The notes under the pieces are model-generated. The model saw nothing but the letters and a program-made list of their open reading frames with translations. It made no database searches and was not told the DNA's origin. The position numbers and the translations under genes are program-made. From Solen grandis (lineage: Eukaryota > Mollusca > Bivalvia > Adapedonta > Solenidae): 64,000 bases of DNA. Shown piece by piece: positions 23,880-35,449 of the stretch (positions within the stretch are counted from its first letter, which is position 1; every line of letters starts with the position of its first letter). Location of the stretch: NCBI GenBank assembly GCA_021229015.1, contig CM037792.1, forward strand, positions 1,968,070 to 2,032,069. Direction: 5' to 3'.

Positions 23880-25114
23880 TTCTTGCAATCGGAAGTATTC
23901 AGGAGAAGTAAAAACCTATTATAAATTGTTGTCACATAATTATAGACATGATTCTTTTGGTCTCTTTCGTTAAAATTTAGCTTGAAGTGTGTATGTTTGC
24001 ATGCCGTGTTTGGAAAATAACGTTTCAAGAATGTTCTCAGAAAATAAATGTTCCGAGAGACAATTTGTACATCTTCGGAAAGCTTATGAACTGGTGCGGT
24101 CGGTAGGCTAGGTCTAAAATTAAGGAACGTGATAATAGTGTGGAAAAAATGTCATCGCACACACACTTTTTCTTACACATTTATTGCCAGAGTCAATGCT
24201 TACGGTTTCTATCAAATACCAGTCATTTGTTTATTTGTTTTCTTTGTTAATGACTTGTTTCTTTTCCAGAACTTTGAATATCTCAAAACCCCACACAAAA
24301 GTGGTTAAATTTTATCGATAATAATATGGACGTTGGTTTCGACATTGTTACTGATACGTCGCTATCATATAGGGATGGATATCATAAGAAGTTTCGTATC
24401 GCGATATACTCCAAGCCTATCGCGATACATATCACGATATTTTATGACTAACCTTGTAAAATTGTTGCAATTTAAGCAAAACTTACCCAATTTGTGCAGG
24501 TTTTCGTGTTTTCCGATGTGTCGGTCTTTTGCGTTTTAAAATGTGCGAAATGTTGCGAAAATAGTTTGCCCACACTTAACCCAGTCTGTCATTTCTAATA
24601 CTTTTCTTAACATTGGTCTTGCTCTAAGTGTAGATGTATTAGTTATGACTTATTACAACAAACGAGGTCTGGAAAGCATCAAGTAGATCTAATCATGTAA
24701 TTAAAAAAAATAGGTGAAACAACAAAAACACTTTATACATAGATATTCTATGATTTTCAGTTTGACTATGACATAGATATTAGAACACGTCTGACATCCA
24801 TGAGATGCCGATGAAATTAAGTTAATATTGTTGAGAATCTGCAAATCATCTTCATATTCTTAATTCGCATTCGAGTCCGAAGATTACTGGCATATCGGCA
24901 TATGTTAAATACTGGAACATCAATAATGTACGATTATAGAATGGAAATGGAAAATTCCCTTAAATATTATTAAATCTTTACACTATATATATGCCCATCA
25001 TGCCTAAAAGACTATATTTTCGACCATCTTAAAACTAAACAAGGAAGTGTTATGTGCTCATGAATGACATGCAATTACAAAATACACACATTTTCAATTG
25101 AGACGACCCCCCCC

Positions 25115-25150
<36 letters not shown>

Positions 25151-25870
25151 TTCCTGTAAATGTTAAATGGTTTCGGTTTAAACCTGTACTTGACATGTAT
25201 GATTTATTACTGGAACTTGAGATAACAGAGTATAGCTTAACAAAAACAGCGAGTATATGAAAACATTTTTGAGCCGTTTCAATCAGTCAAAGTTTGGTTT
25301 AAAGGTAGGATTTATAACCATGCAAACATGTACTTTAAGTAGCATTTTTATTTCAGTTGAAAAAAATCCATTTTTTACCAGGGATGCTAAATACATATAT
25401 GTTAAGTAAAGTCCCTGTTTTTACCAACATTAATTAAGCTATTTCATAGAAAAGCGTAAGATTATGACAAGAACACCAAGTCCGTGTGATGTTCGCCATA
25501 CATTAATTCACCATGACATCACTACAATAAATGAGGTATGTGGGATATAATGCTTACGAATGAATCAAATGGAAATCCTTGTGATTTTGTTGCTGTTTGT
25601 AACAAAATGATATGTCCTATACAGCAATAAAGTCAATGCATAATTTATTCCACACTTAACATTATTCAAAAGCGCTGGTGTCCTGTTAAGCGATGTTTTA
25701 ATGTGTTACATGTACATGTATATGTAAACACGGCCAAGCACCATAAAAAACTCGAACGCAATAAATTGCCCGACTTCTATGTCAGTTGTAGAAAGTAAAT
25801 GTATCACAATAATGTACAAGGGTTTAAAGCCACAATAACACTGAAAAATATACATGGCTTACCTTCTCCA
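23880..25870. other. Intergenic, no supported gene
   Basis: AT-rich. At 24355-24450 the palindromic words TATCGCGATA and ATATCACGATAT cluster, suggesting a small non-autonomous element. A poly-C/(CA)n array lies at 25107-25150. No protein-like frame. Confidence 0.4.
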
Positions 25871-25879
25871 TAATAGTAT

Positions 25880-26143
25880 TGTATTGTATTGTATTGTATT
25901 GTATTGGGGTTTACCGTCGCTGCGATAGTATTTCAATCATATAGCGACGTCCAGCTAATTACAGGTGGAGGAAGACCCCGAGTACACAGAGGTACCCGGG
26001 TAGAACCACCGACCTACCGCAAGCCAGCTGGAAGGCTTCCTCACATGAAAAATCCGAAGTCCCTACCGGGATTCGAACCCACAGCGGTGAGGGGCTGAGA
26101 GATTTGTAGTCCACGACTGTAACCGCTCGGCCACGGCGGCCCC
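25880..26143 (-). mobile_element. SINE family B, full length
   Basis: On the minus strand: tRNA-like head (CCGTGGCCGAGCGGTTACAG, GTGGGTTCGAATCCC), a body with GGAAGCCTTCCAGCTGG, GGTACCTCTGTGTACTCGGG and CTTCCTCCACCTGTAATTAG, then the tail TATATGATTGAAATACTATC and a 3' simple repeat (CAATA)n at 25875-25905. Head and body differ from family A, but the tail word is shared. Confidence 0.85.
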
Positions 26144-26319
26144 TCCATAATGTCTTAAAAGTTCCGTAATTTAAATTTTATTCTAGAAAACGTATATTGA
26201 TTTAGGCGGTGAAATATGCAAGCCCGTGAAAAGGGAAAGAAACGGCAATAGAAGTAAACGGGATTCGATTCTGACACCTTCTGAGTTTAAAAGACAAACA
26301 TTTAACCACATGTGTCACG

Positions 26320-26870
26320 AAAATCTCAAGGTGAGCTATTATGGTCAATGTCCGTCGTCCGTCCGGACGTCGGTAAGCATTTTCTTGTGTTCACTCTAGC
26401 ATCTTCATTCCTTCAGCAATCTTCTTTTAACTCTTTATGACAATATTTACAACCATACTTTCCTGGCTTAGTTCGAATATGGCTGATATACGCCTATTAG
26501 GCCTGGAGTTATGACCCTTGTCATAAAAATGTCAGATTTCACATTGTGTAAACTCTTACATCTTCATTTCTTAACCAATCTTCTTCAAACCTTATGACAA
26601 TATTTACACCCATAATTTCTCGGGCAAGTTTGATTATGCCTGATATACGCCCATTGGGTTTGGAGTTGTTGTTGTTGCATTGGGATTTACCGTCGCTGCG
26701 ATAGTATTTCAATCATATAGCGACGTCCAGCTAATAACAGGTGGAGGAAGACCCCGAGTACACAGAGGTACCCGGGTAGAACCACCGACCTACCGCAAGC
26801 CAGGGTTTGGAGTTATGACCCTTGTAATAAAACAGAATTCCAGCATCAACCTCTTTGGCGCAGTTGTGTA
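26320..26870 (+). repeat. Degenerate bivalve interspersed repeat
   Basis: Starts AAGGTGAGCTATTATGGTCA and CCGTCGTCCGTC, and has two internal units sharing CTTCTTTTAACTCTTTATGACAATATTTAC-like text and GGAGTTATGACCCTTGT. It resembles the 21.7-kb repeat and is interrupted by the SINE at 26668-26804. Confidence 0.6.
26668..26804 (-). mobile_element. SINE family B, truncated, with 10-bp target duplication
   Basis: Tail half of SINE B with a GTTGTTGTTG 3' end, flanked by direct repeats GTTTGGAGTT at 26658-26667 and 26805-26814. The duplicate at 52.98 kb begins at this SINE, without the left target repeat. Head absent. Confidence 0.85.
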
Positions 26871-27179
26871 AGCGCTCCTCTGGTACACCAAGGGTTTTTG
26901 AGATCGAATCACTCTGACTTTCTTTAAAGAATTCGCTTATATTACATTCTTGCCCCTTTCTTATTTCTACTAACTTGTAAATTACAAATTTAGCGACACA
27001 TACGTTTCCTAGCATTATTATAAAATCACATACCATTTAATATTTGCCAGCATTATTCTATTAAATTCACTTTTACTTTTTCCAAATATATAAGTTTTTT
27101 CAAGACATTCCTTTTTCATATTAAATTGTAATCTATCAACAGAAAATCATGCAAAAAGATATTCACTTCCAGTGAGAAA

Positions 27180-27400
27180 TGTGCTTTTCCACTGCCCTCG
27201 GTTGCTGGGAATTGGGTATTCGCGAATGCCCAGTTTCAACCGAATTCCCGGCCAGTAGGGAAACGGGTATTCAAAGCAATTTCACAGCAGTTTAAAAACC
27301 TAGCTGCAGCCGAATTCCCAACCGGTTATGAATTGTGCACTCGGGGATTCCCAGCTGCAACCGACTTCAAAGCCAGCTGGGAATTTTAACTTAAGTATAA
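27180..27400. repeat. Palindromic GGGAATTC/CAGCTG repeat cluster
   Basis: Five or more variants of AATTCCCAGCTGCAACCGAA in alternating phases (GCTGGGAATTGGGTATTC, CCGAATTCCCGGCCAG, GCAGCCGAATTCCC). Related clusters occur at 31505-31710, 53505-53700 and 58065-58225. The unit is nearly its own reverse complement. Family unknown. Confidence 0.65.
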
Positions 27401-27669
27401 TATACTGGCACGTAAAAGAAAGTGTGTACATGGTTACAGGGAAATTTTGTATTGTTATATAAGCAAAATATTGGCGTATTTGGTATCAAAATTTGCAAAA
27501 ATTTATAAACTACACGATGGTTTACTTTTGATTGAGATTTGATTAATATCAGAATTTTGTTATACGTGTAAATAATGGAGGGTGAAAAGTAAAAGTTGCA
27601 GACTTTTGATTTTCATCACTTTTTTGTTGTCTTTGGAATACTTGTCTAGTTACGTGACAGTTAATCAGT

Positions 27670-28600
27670 ATCTGTTGTGTCCACCTCGTCTACGGATCAA
27701 CGCAAGTGTTCTAGACCTCATGAACCTAACGTAACGTCTTATGACGTCGGCGGGAATGGCGTTCCATTCATGTACCAAGGCTGCATACAAGTCAATGATA
27801 TTGTTGATTACATGATTTTTCCTCTGCGACCAATCAAATCTCATAAATGTTCAAAGGGGTTCATGCCCGGAGAGCAAGCCTGCACGTTATGTGTAGCGAG
27901 ATAATTCCTGGTAAGTACAGCAGTATGTGGCCTTGCATTATCATGCATTAGACGACAAGGGTTCTGTTGTAGGAAAGGAACATCAACTGAGCGTAAAACT
28001 TGGTTAATGCAACCTTGGGCATTTAAATTACCATGAATAACAACAAGGTTTGTTTTCCTACTGCCCATGATACCTCCCCAGACCATTACACTACCACCTC
28101 CATAACGATCTCGCTCTAGTAAATCGTTCCCCTCTTCGTCTAAATACGTCAGCATTGTTTAGTTTACATCGCTATTTCGTACTTAAGAGCACCCTAGACC
28201 ACATGGCACGGTTCCAACGGAAGTAACGGCGGGCCCAGACCAGTCTGAGAGCGCGATTTCTGTTTTCTTAGGACTTGACCTACATAAGGTCTCCTAGCCT
28301 TTATCGGGTAACCATTGGCACGTAGTCGTCTCAGAACGGTATCCCTAGATACGCCAAGCTGACTCGCAGTGCTTGTAGCAGTTTTGAATCGAAACGTAAT
28401 GCGTCAACGTCAAAAATCTGTCCTGACGTGCCGTTGTCGCCCTCGGTCTACCGGGTCGTGGGCGATCCCTAACGTGTCCATTCTGGTTGTTACGTTGTCT
28501 GAGTTTAATAATGGTATTTCTATGACAGTTAAACTGCCTAGCGACGTTAGTAATGCTAACGCCGGCTGCGAGCCGCACAATTGCTTAAATTTGTTCGTTT
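27670..28600 (-). pseudogene. Tc1-like transposase remnant, copy 1
   Basis: Minus-strand fragments of a Tc1/mariner DD34E transposase. A helix-turn-helix piece lies at 28345-28578 (VARQFNCHRNTIIKL, then the GRPRATT linker). A catalytic piece lies at 27841-28155 (GGGSVMVWGGIMG, LMHDNARPHTA with the second Asp, SPGMNPFEHL with the Glu region). The two pieces are in different frames, bases are missing before QACSPGMNP, and the frame breaks after EHL, so the gene is dead. Confidence 0.85.
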
Positions 28601-29497
28601 TCTTGAAGCCGTGTCAGTGTTTACGAGTATGATCAGAGACTTATAAACAGAGATTGGCAGCTTATTTTTATCCATATCGACTATCTGAAGTCGCGCGCGA
28701 CCAACGAGAATTCAACGAGAACCAGACGAGATTGGAAATCAAATACACATTTATGGTAAATTCCAAGGGATACTAGTAATGAAAGTAATATCAGTAAGCA
28801 CTCATTCTACATGATTTGTGTTACTACGAGTAACACCAGTCAAAAGCCCTTATCGGCAAAAGTCACGGGTTAATCCTACATGTACACGAGGCTATCATGT
28901 ATATCGACGTTTTCTCACGCCGGGCTTAGTCATATTGGACCAGCTATCCTCAACCCCCCCCCCCCCTTCTCTTTCTCTCTCTTAATAATTATTATAATTA
29001 AACTAAAAAAAGGTTCTCTAATCATGAATCCGTCCTCTTCTTTCCTTCATTTAAGATTCATACAAGCCCCACCGAAATGTCCGGTACCCGTGTGATAGGT
29101 GGGCGCGCTCTCGTTAACTATCGAGGTACGCGATAAAGCGCGTTATTTCAGTTTTTCAGTGGGGTGGGGGGGGATGAACTAAAAACGAGACGAAGACAGA
29201 TGTAATGACAGATTCACAAAAAGCACCATTTAACGTCTGAATAGTAAAGAAAAACGAACCAAAGAAAGAAGAAAACAAAAATACGGATATAATTAACTTT
29301 TATACACAACAAAGTTTAATACATAACAATGTCGCTGACGTATAGCAGTATATACGAATTTAACTGAGTCATTGCCCTGCTTGCTCTTGATTGATATCCA
29401 CTAACTTAGCGATAAGTAATACGTACTTAAAGTTTTGAATTAGGTTGAATGCCTTATTTACGAAATATTTAAGCTAACTAAGCTGACAAATACTTCC

Positions 29498-29722
29498 TGA
29501 GGCCTCCGTGGCCGAGAGGGTAAAGTCGCTGACTTTAACATTCACTCAGCCCCTCACCGCGTGGGTTCGAAATTTCATGTGAGGAAGCCTTCCAGCTGGC
29601 TTGTGGTTGGTTGGTAGTTCTACCCGGATGTCTCCGTGCATTCGGGGTCTTCCTCCACCTGTAATTAGCTGGACGTCGCTATATGACTGAAATACTATCG
29701 AAGCGACGGTAAACTCTAACAG
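29498..29722 (+). mobile_element. SINE family B
   Basis: Plus-strand copy: CCGTGGCCGAGAGGGTAAAG, CCCCTCACCGCGTGGGTTCG, GAAGCCTTCCAGCTGGCTTG, CTTCCTCCACCTGTAATTAG and the tail TATATGACTGAAATACTATC. The segment after the B box is shortened. Confidence 0.85.
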
Positions 29723-29744
29723 TCAAGTCAGGTCAAATATTTGT

Positions 29745-29975
29745 TTGTTTGTTTGTTTGTTTGTTGCATGGGTTTAACGTCACACCGACAGTATTTTAGT
29801 CATTGGGAGACAATGTCTACTTGAGACAGGTATAGTGCTGCTACACTGCAGTATTACGCCGTAGACATGTGGCATGACACCACACCCAGTCACATTATCC
29901 TGATACCGGGCCAACCAGTCCTGCAACTACTCTTATATGCTAAGCGCTAAGCAAGGGAGCTATAACAGTACTGAA
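29745..29975 (-). mobile_element. SINE family A, head-truncated
   Basis: Minus-strand tail and body (GACGTTAAACC next to a (TTTG)n run, CAATGACTAAAATACTGTCG, GTAGTTGCAGGACTGG). The head is missing after CTCCCTTGCTTAGCG. The copy at 56235-56455 is its duplicate. Confidence 0.8.
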
Positions 29976-30049
29976 AATGTTACCCTAAGGACTCACAATA
30001 TTTGTTAAGGGCATTCATATAAGAAGCAAAATTGGGAAGTGGATTTCGC

Positions 30050-30105
30050 CCTTATGTATATGATGATGATGATAATGATAATGATGATGATGATGATGAT
30101 GAACT
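30050..30105. repeat. (GAT)n microsatellite
   Basis: About 13 GAT/AAT triplets; also present at 56540-56581 in the duplicate. Confidence 0.9.
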
Positions 30106-30267
30106 ACATTTTATTTATAAATGTTTAGCCTTTGAATATATAAGGCATACATTTATATACATGTTTATTTGAAAATATAATTAGAGAAGACCTAGTACAT
30201 GTATGTATAATTTTTAAAAAAAATATATTTAAACACTACACATTTATTAAATCCGCCTTTAACCTTT

Positions 30268-30575
30268 TGTTTGTTTGTTTGTTTGGTTGGTTGGTTTAAC
30301 GTCCCACGACAGTATTTGACGATAGATTTGAGACAGATAGTATTGCCACACTGCAGTATTACGCTGCAGCCATGTGGCATGATACCACATCCAATCACAT
30401 TATCCTGGCAACGGGCAAACCAGTCCTGCAACTAAACTTATATGATAAGCGCTAAGCAAGAGAGCTATAACAGTACCATATTTTACGATTTTGGTATGCC
30501 GTGGCCGGGGATCAAACCCACGACCTCCCACTCCCGAGGCGGACGCTCTAACCACTCGGTAACCGGGGACGGTGG
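30268..30575 (-). mobile_element. SINE family A, near full length with a tail deletion
   Basis: Minus-strand head (GGTTACCGAGTGGTTAGAGC, GTGGGTTTGATCCCC), body (AATATGGTACTGTTATAGCT, AGTTGCAGGACTGGTTTGCC) and a shortened tail with GACGTTAAACC next to (CAAA)n. Duplicate at 56750-57060. Confidence 0.8.
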
Positions 30576-30817
30576 CCTTTAACCGTAAAAAATATTTAAC
30601 AAATTGATCTCATCCTTTTCTATATATTTGTTAAAATCATTTGCGAGTGTGCATGTTTTTTTTTTCATGTGTATATTATTAGTAATGTACCATGTAGAAC
30701 ATCGCGCTAAGTGTGGTTGGTAGAAATTTGGTCTGTTTTACCTTTCAGTGCATTGCGTACTAAGTTGATTACAGAAAAACATTTGGCAATAAAGCGATTA
30801 TTTATTATCCGTGGTCT

Positions 30818-30925
30818 AAGTCAGATACACCACACGTAACCGTTGTCTATGAAATTTGTCCGCTCGCTACGTTCGACTCTAATTTCCATAGACAACAGTT
30901 ACTTGTATGGTGGCTGATTTCTCTT
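30818..30925. repeat. Hairpin MITE-like element
   Basis: Inverted arms of about 35 bases (CACGTAACCGTTGTCTATGA versus CATAGACAACAGTTACTTG) around CGCTCGCTACGTTCGA. Present at 57343-57450 in the duplicate. It looks like a short non-autonomous DNA element. Confidence 0.6.
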
Positions 30926-31067
30926 ATACGCGAACTGTGATTTTATCATTGCATTATCGTTAAAGATGTCGGTCGGTCAGGGCCAAAATGTTGCTATATA
31001 TACTTTGCACGGGTAGCACGAGCGAAAGTTTGCGTAATAGCCTGCCGTCACTGTGAAGGTCGTTCGT

Positions 31068-31372
31068 TTGATGGGTTTAACGTCCCGTCGACAGTATTTT
31101 AGTTATTTGGAGACGATGTCTACTTGAGACAGATATAGTGCTGCCACACTGCAGTATCACACCGTAGACATTTGACATGATACCACAACCAGTAACATTA
31201 TCCTGACACCAGGCCAACCAGTCCTGCAACTACCCTTATCTGCTGAGCGCCAAGCAAGGGAGTTGTAACCGTACCATTTTTCACGACTTTGGTATGTCGC
31301 GGCTGGGGATCGAACCCAAGACCTCCCACTCCCGAGGCGGACGCTCTAACCACTCGGCCACCGAGGTTGGTG
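31068..31372 (-). mobile_element. SINE family A, full length
   Basis: Minus-strand copy: GGCCGAGTGGTTAGAGCGTC, GGGTTCGATCCCC, AGTCGTGAAAAATGGTACGG, GGGTAGTTGCAGGACTGG, CCAAATAACTAAAATACTGT and GACGTTAAACCC. Duplicate at 57600-57896. Confidence 0.85.
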
Positions 31373-31399
31373 TGAAGGTCGTATATGCGCTTAGATATC

Positions 31400-32915
31400 G
31401 GGCAAACGTTGCAATGTGTTGAGGATTATTTTGTTCACTCATGGTGTAAAATCCGTAATTCTAAACTTTGTAATAAAAAAGGTATGTCCAATATTAAAAT
31501 GCACACTTTCTACAACCAGCCAGCTGGGAATTAGATATTTAAAATAATCGTTAAATTTAACTGATTGTGCAGTTTGGATTCCCAGCTACAGTCGAATTCC
31601 CAGCTAGCTATATGATATCCGCGGTATCCGCGAATTCCAACCTGGCTAGAAATTTGGTTGTAGCTAGAAACTGATACCCAATGCCCAGCCAACTTCACAA
31701 ACCTTAGGTTGGGATGATATTTTATTTTCATTTATATTTTGTTATGATAGTAAATTTTAGAGAAAGCATGTACACTGGACTTTATTCATCGTAGGAAGAA
31801 TGCCGAGATTATAAATAGACAAAACGTCAGCCATATTATTATGCTGGTATTGATTATAAGGTCCGTGTTCATTTATTCATATACATTGTACATATTACGA
31901 ATTTTCGAAATACTCGGGCGTGAACTACTCAAGTGGCAACAGCTGAATGACTTTTACATAATGAGTGCGAACGAATATCTTTTGCTGTTGAAGGCCAGTA
32001 AGAAATTACTTTAGTTACTCAAATCAAGAAATGTTAAAGGTTGAAAACAATTAATGTTAGTGAGGAGAAAAAATGGGTTAAAATTGGGACAGAACCAAAA
32101 CAAGCTCTAACTTAGAATACACAATATGATGAATAAAAAGAATTGGTAAAAACTATAAATTTGAAAAGAATAACCATAAATTCGAAATATTTTGTCATAA
32201 CATTTATTTAACCACTATAATATCACTCTAGTCACTGAGTCAGTTTAAATTACACCAAAATACAAATTATCAAATTATCATTATTACAAGACATCAGAAC
32301 GCTAATACAGAAAATGGAATTTCATTCAGTCAAACTTAAATAAAACATAGTTTTCTTACTTTCTAGGCACTACATCTACATTCTTTTTCTCGGCTTATCG
32401 AAGTCTAAGGTGGCTGGTTTCTGCCATTGTGTGTATTACAATGTTGGAATAGTTTTATGGTCGTGTTTAGTGATTTATAGGTGTCGACATTTGAGACGAT
32501 ATTAAAGCTATTTTTATGTATTCTATAGAGTGTTCAGTAGTAGATTAGTGGCCATTTATTCCTGTGCGTTCCTTAATGTAGTTTATGATAGTTTTTGGTT
32601 TGTTTGTTTGTTTGTTTGTTTGTTTGTTTTAACTTTATGTCCCATTTCAAGTTATAAGTCAGGGACATCACCATATTTTATAAACATATTGTTCATAAAA
32701 ATCTTCAATTAAAATAAACATTTATAAAAAAACAATTATTTCAACATAATTTTGGCCTAATCACTACGTGAAATGTGGATAAAATAAAGCACATTGTTAG
32801 CAATTGACCATGCCTTAACTGTATGTTGGGGGAAAAAACAAGATAAGTTTTGACTTTCACTTCAATCCTTTTTTATATATGTGTATGCAATTTTCATTTG
32901 TATTTTCATTCATAT
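31400..32915. other. Intergenic, no supported gene
   Basis: Holds the second CCAGCTGGGAATT palindromic cluster at 31505-31710 and a (TTTG)n run at 32598-32629. A ~60-base stretch near 32270-32330 is missing from the duplicate at 58.8 kb. No protein-like frame. Confidence 0.45.
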
Positions 32916-32919
32916 GATA

Positions 32920-34515
32920 AAATCCTTATCTCAGACAATTATTGAATTTCTTACGTTCTGACATTAACTCGGCTAAACGTAATACAAAGATTTGACACTA
33001 TAGCATGAGCTACGGTGCTACCCATACACAGGCAAAGTTTTACATACAAATATGTACAAATGAATCAAATTTGGTGAACAATGATCGAACTAAAGTGTCT
33101 CAGTTATGGGACCAACTAAAACTTAATTATATACAAGTCCCATGCCAGTAGGATGGCTAGTTTTCTTCCCAGCTTAAACTATTCTGAGCAATCCCACTGC
33201 CTGAAACTGGATACTGGACCTTTTAAGCTATAACACAGCCATATCATGAAACCGTTGTGAGCTAAATCACAGTCCCACCGCCAGTCACAGACCGCTATGG
33301 ATATCTAGAGTGCTCAGAGCCCTAAGCTGACAGAATAAAGGTAAATCTAAATGCATTATTTCTCATGCCAACAGAAGCAAGCTTCTGAGACACTACTCCC
33401 CAAGTCATAGTCAACGCAATTGGTAACGGTGCGATATATCTACCAGACAGTCTATTTAACTTTACTCAGAGTGTGTATTATTTCGTAAATGCACATTAAA
33501 TGTGGAAAATTAAAATTGTTTGTTTCTTCATATGCCAGTTAAATGCATGGATCATCCGCTAAATTTTACAGAAATATATTTGTTTTAATGGTAGATAAAT
33601 GACATCTACGCGCTAAATGCCATCTTCAAAAAGTTTTTTCGCTACAAAATAATAGAATTGTTACGTGGAGCACGAAGAAAACGATAAAATGTGACGTTGC
33701 AACACATTGTTTGAGCAACTCGCCCCAAGTACGAAAAAGCTTTATTCTGAGAGGAGCCCGTCACCAAAGTACATTATATTTTGATACCCTAATGACAAAA
33801 GTGACATCTCCCAGGTCTGTCTGTCTGACTGTTTTCAAGTTTTAAGAGGTTCCATCATAATGTGCAGATCCTGGAGTGTGACCCAAAACTCCTTAAAGAT
33901 AAATAGGTCAAATTTTGAAGGGAAAAAACATTGTTATGCGGTAGGTACTTGATACAATCAGGAAGTTTGAAGTCAAAGGTGGGAATGACAACTTGACTAA
34001 TTCAGCCTAAAAGGTTGTCATCCCCAGAGACAGTGTTAAGGGAGGAGTTGGTTCTGAAATGAACTGTTAGGTTCAGCGATCATAGACCGACTGCTGTGAA
34101 TGATGATCCATCTCCCAGGTCCTTTGGCTCGGGGTACTTATACCTGCTATCTTAAATATTTAGCATGGACTAAATAATGGTCAGCCAGCGACTAACCATC
34201 TTACACTTTAAATTAATATACGCTAGGTTACTGAAAATGTCTAAAATATAAGTAAAATAGAACAAAATGATAACGTATGAAGAAAAAAACACATAAAAGG
34301 AAAGTTATGCATAAACAAAGGTAAGTCAAATATAAAGAAAGTCATACAATTCTGCAATTAGCACAAATTATATGAAGTCTATGTATAGATGATTTTCATG
34401 ACAAATTGAAATTAATTTAAATAAGAAAATTATACATGAAAAAACCATAAAACTGAAACTCTGAACATTATGTATTATTATGTAATATTTACTTTTGTGT
34501 AGTAAATGTACATGC

Positions 34516-34564
<49 letters not shown>

Positions 34565-35307
34565 AGTACATGAAGACACGTATAAATGAAAGTTTGGGTA
34601 CATCTGAACGAAATTCAGACCTTCAAGTAGTTGCTTACTACGCTCTAAAATTGTATCACTCAAGCTTTAAGCTTCTCATAAAAAATCAGAATAATTTATC
34701 TACCCAAAGGTAAAGGTCTTCATAAGACTCTAACTGTTCACATGTTTATTGCTGTTATTTATGACGTTGATATCATTTCAAATGTTTGTTTACCTTTTAA
34801 TGACATTATACCTTTACTTAGACAAATAAATATATTTCCATTTAATACATGAAATATATAAATAATACAAGTCATTTTTCTGGTATATTGAGTTGGATAA
34901 GGTAATTAATTTTCAGGACTGAGTTCAAGAAAAGATGAGAAACTATTGTTTCAATAGACTGCTAACAATAACCAGATGGCCACTCTTACTCGTCCTTTTT
35001 CTCTTGCCTACAATGTGTAAGCTTTTTATCAATATGTATATCTTAATCAAAAGGAAGCAAATATTTAAATATAGTTTGTTGTTTTATTTTCATTTCATTT
35101 TGTACCCTCATGTACATAACCCATTTTATTTCAGTTTTGACTTCTTCAATGCAACCGTATTTCAATGAGCATGAAACTTATAATCACATACCGGTTGCAA
35201 TAAGACAGAACTGAATCTCTGCGTAGTATAGAACAGAGTTGCAAGGATAAAATATAAAATTATGAAATAAATGGCAATACGACTCCTACGAAGGTTTTGA
35301 AAAGTAA

Positions 35308-35367
<60 letters not shown>

Positions 35368-35402
35368 TTAAGCATTCCTTCATTCCTCTGATGACTTTTA
35401 GC

Positions 35403-35440
<38 letters not shown>
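32920..35440. repeat. Paralogous block 2, downstream flank of Mab-21 gene 2
   Basis: Old paralogue of 13565-15060 and almost identical to 59440-61910. It includes a (GA)n run at 34530-34561 and (AT)n at 35310-35362. Small frames from these microsatellites are not genes. The 77-residue frame at 34935-35168 is conserved in both recent copies, but only because the DNA is nearly identical. Confidence 0.75.

Positions 35441-35449
<9 letters not shown>

Noticed and set aside
34935..35168. 77-residue hydrophobic frame repeated identically at 61440-61673
   Set aside because: Identity follows from the recent duplication. There is no recognisable family and no open counterpart was seen in block 1; kept only as a note.
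35162..35383. Frames rich in IYIYIY or CVCVCV (also at 17958, 34368, 35411, 44822, 51454, 61872)
   Set aside because: They arise from AT, GT, GA or CT microsatellites and are not protein genes.
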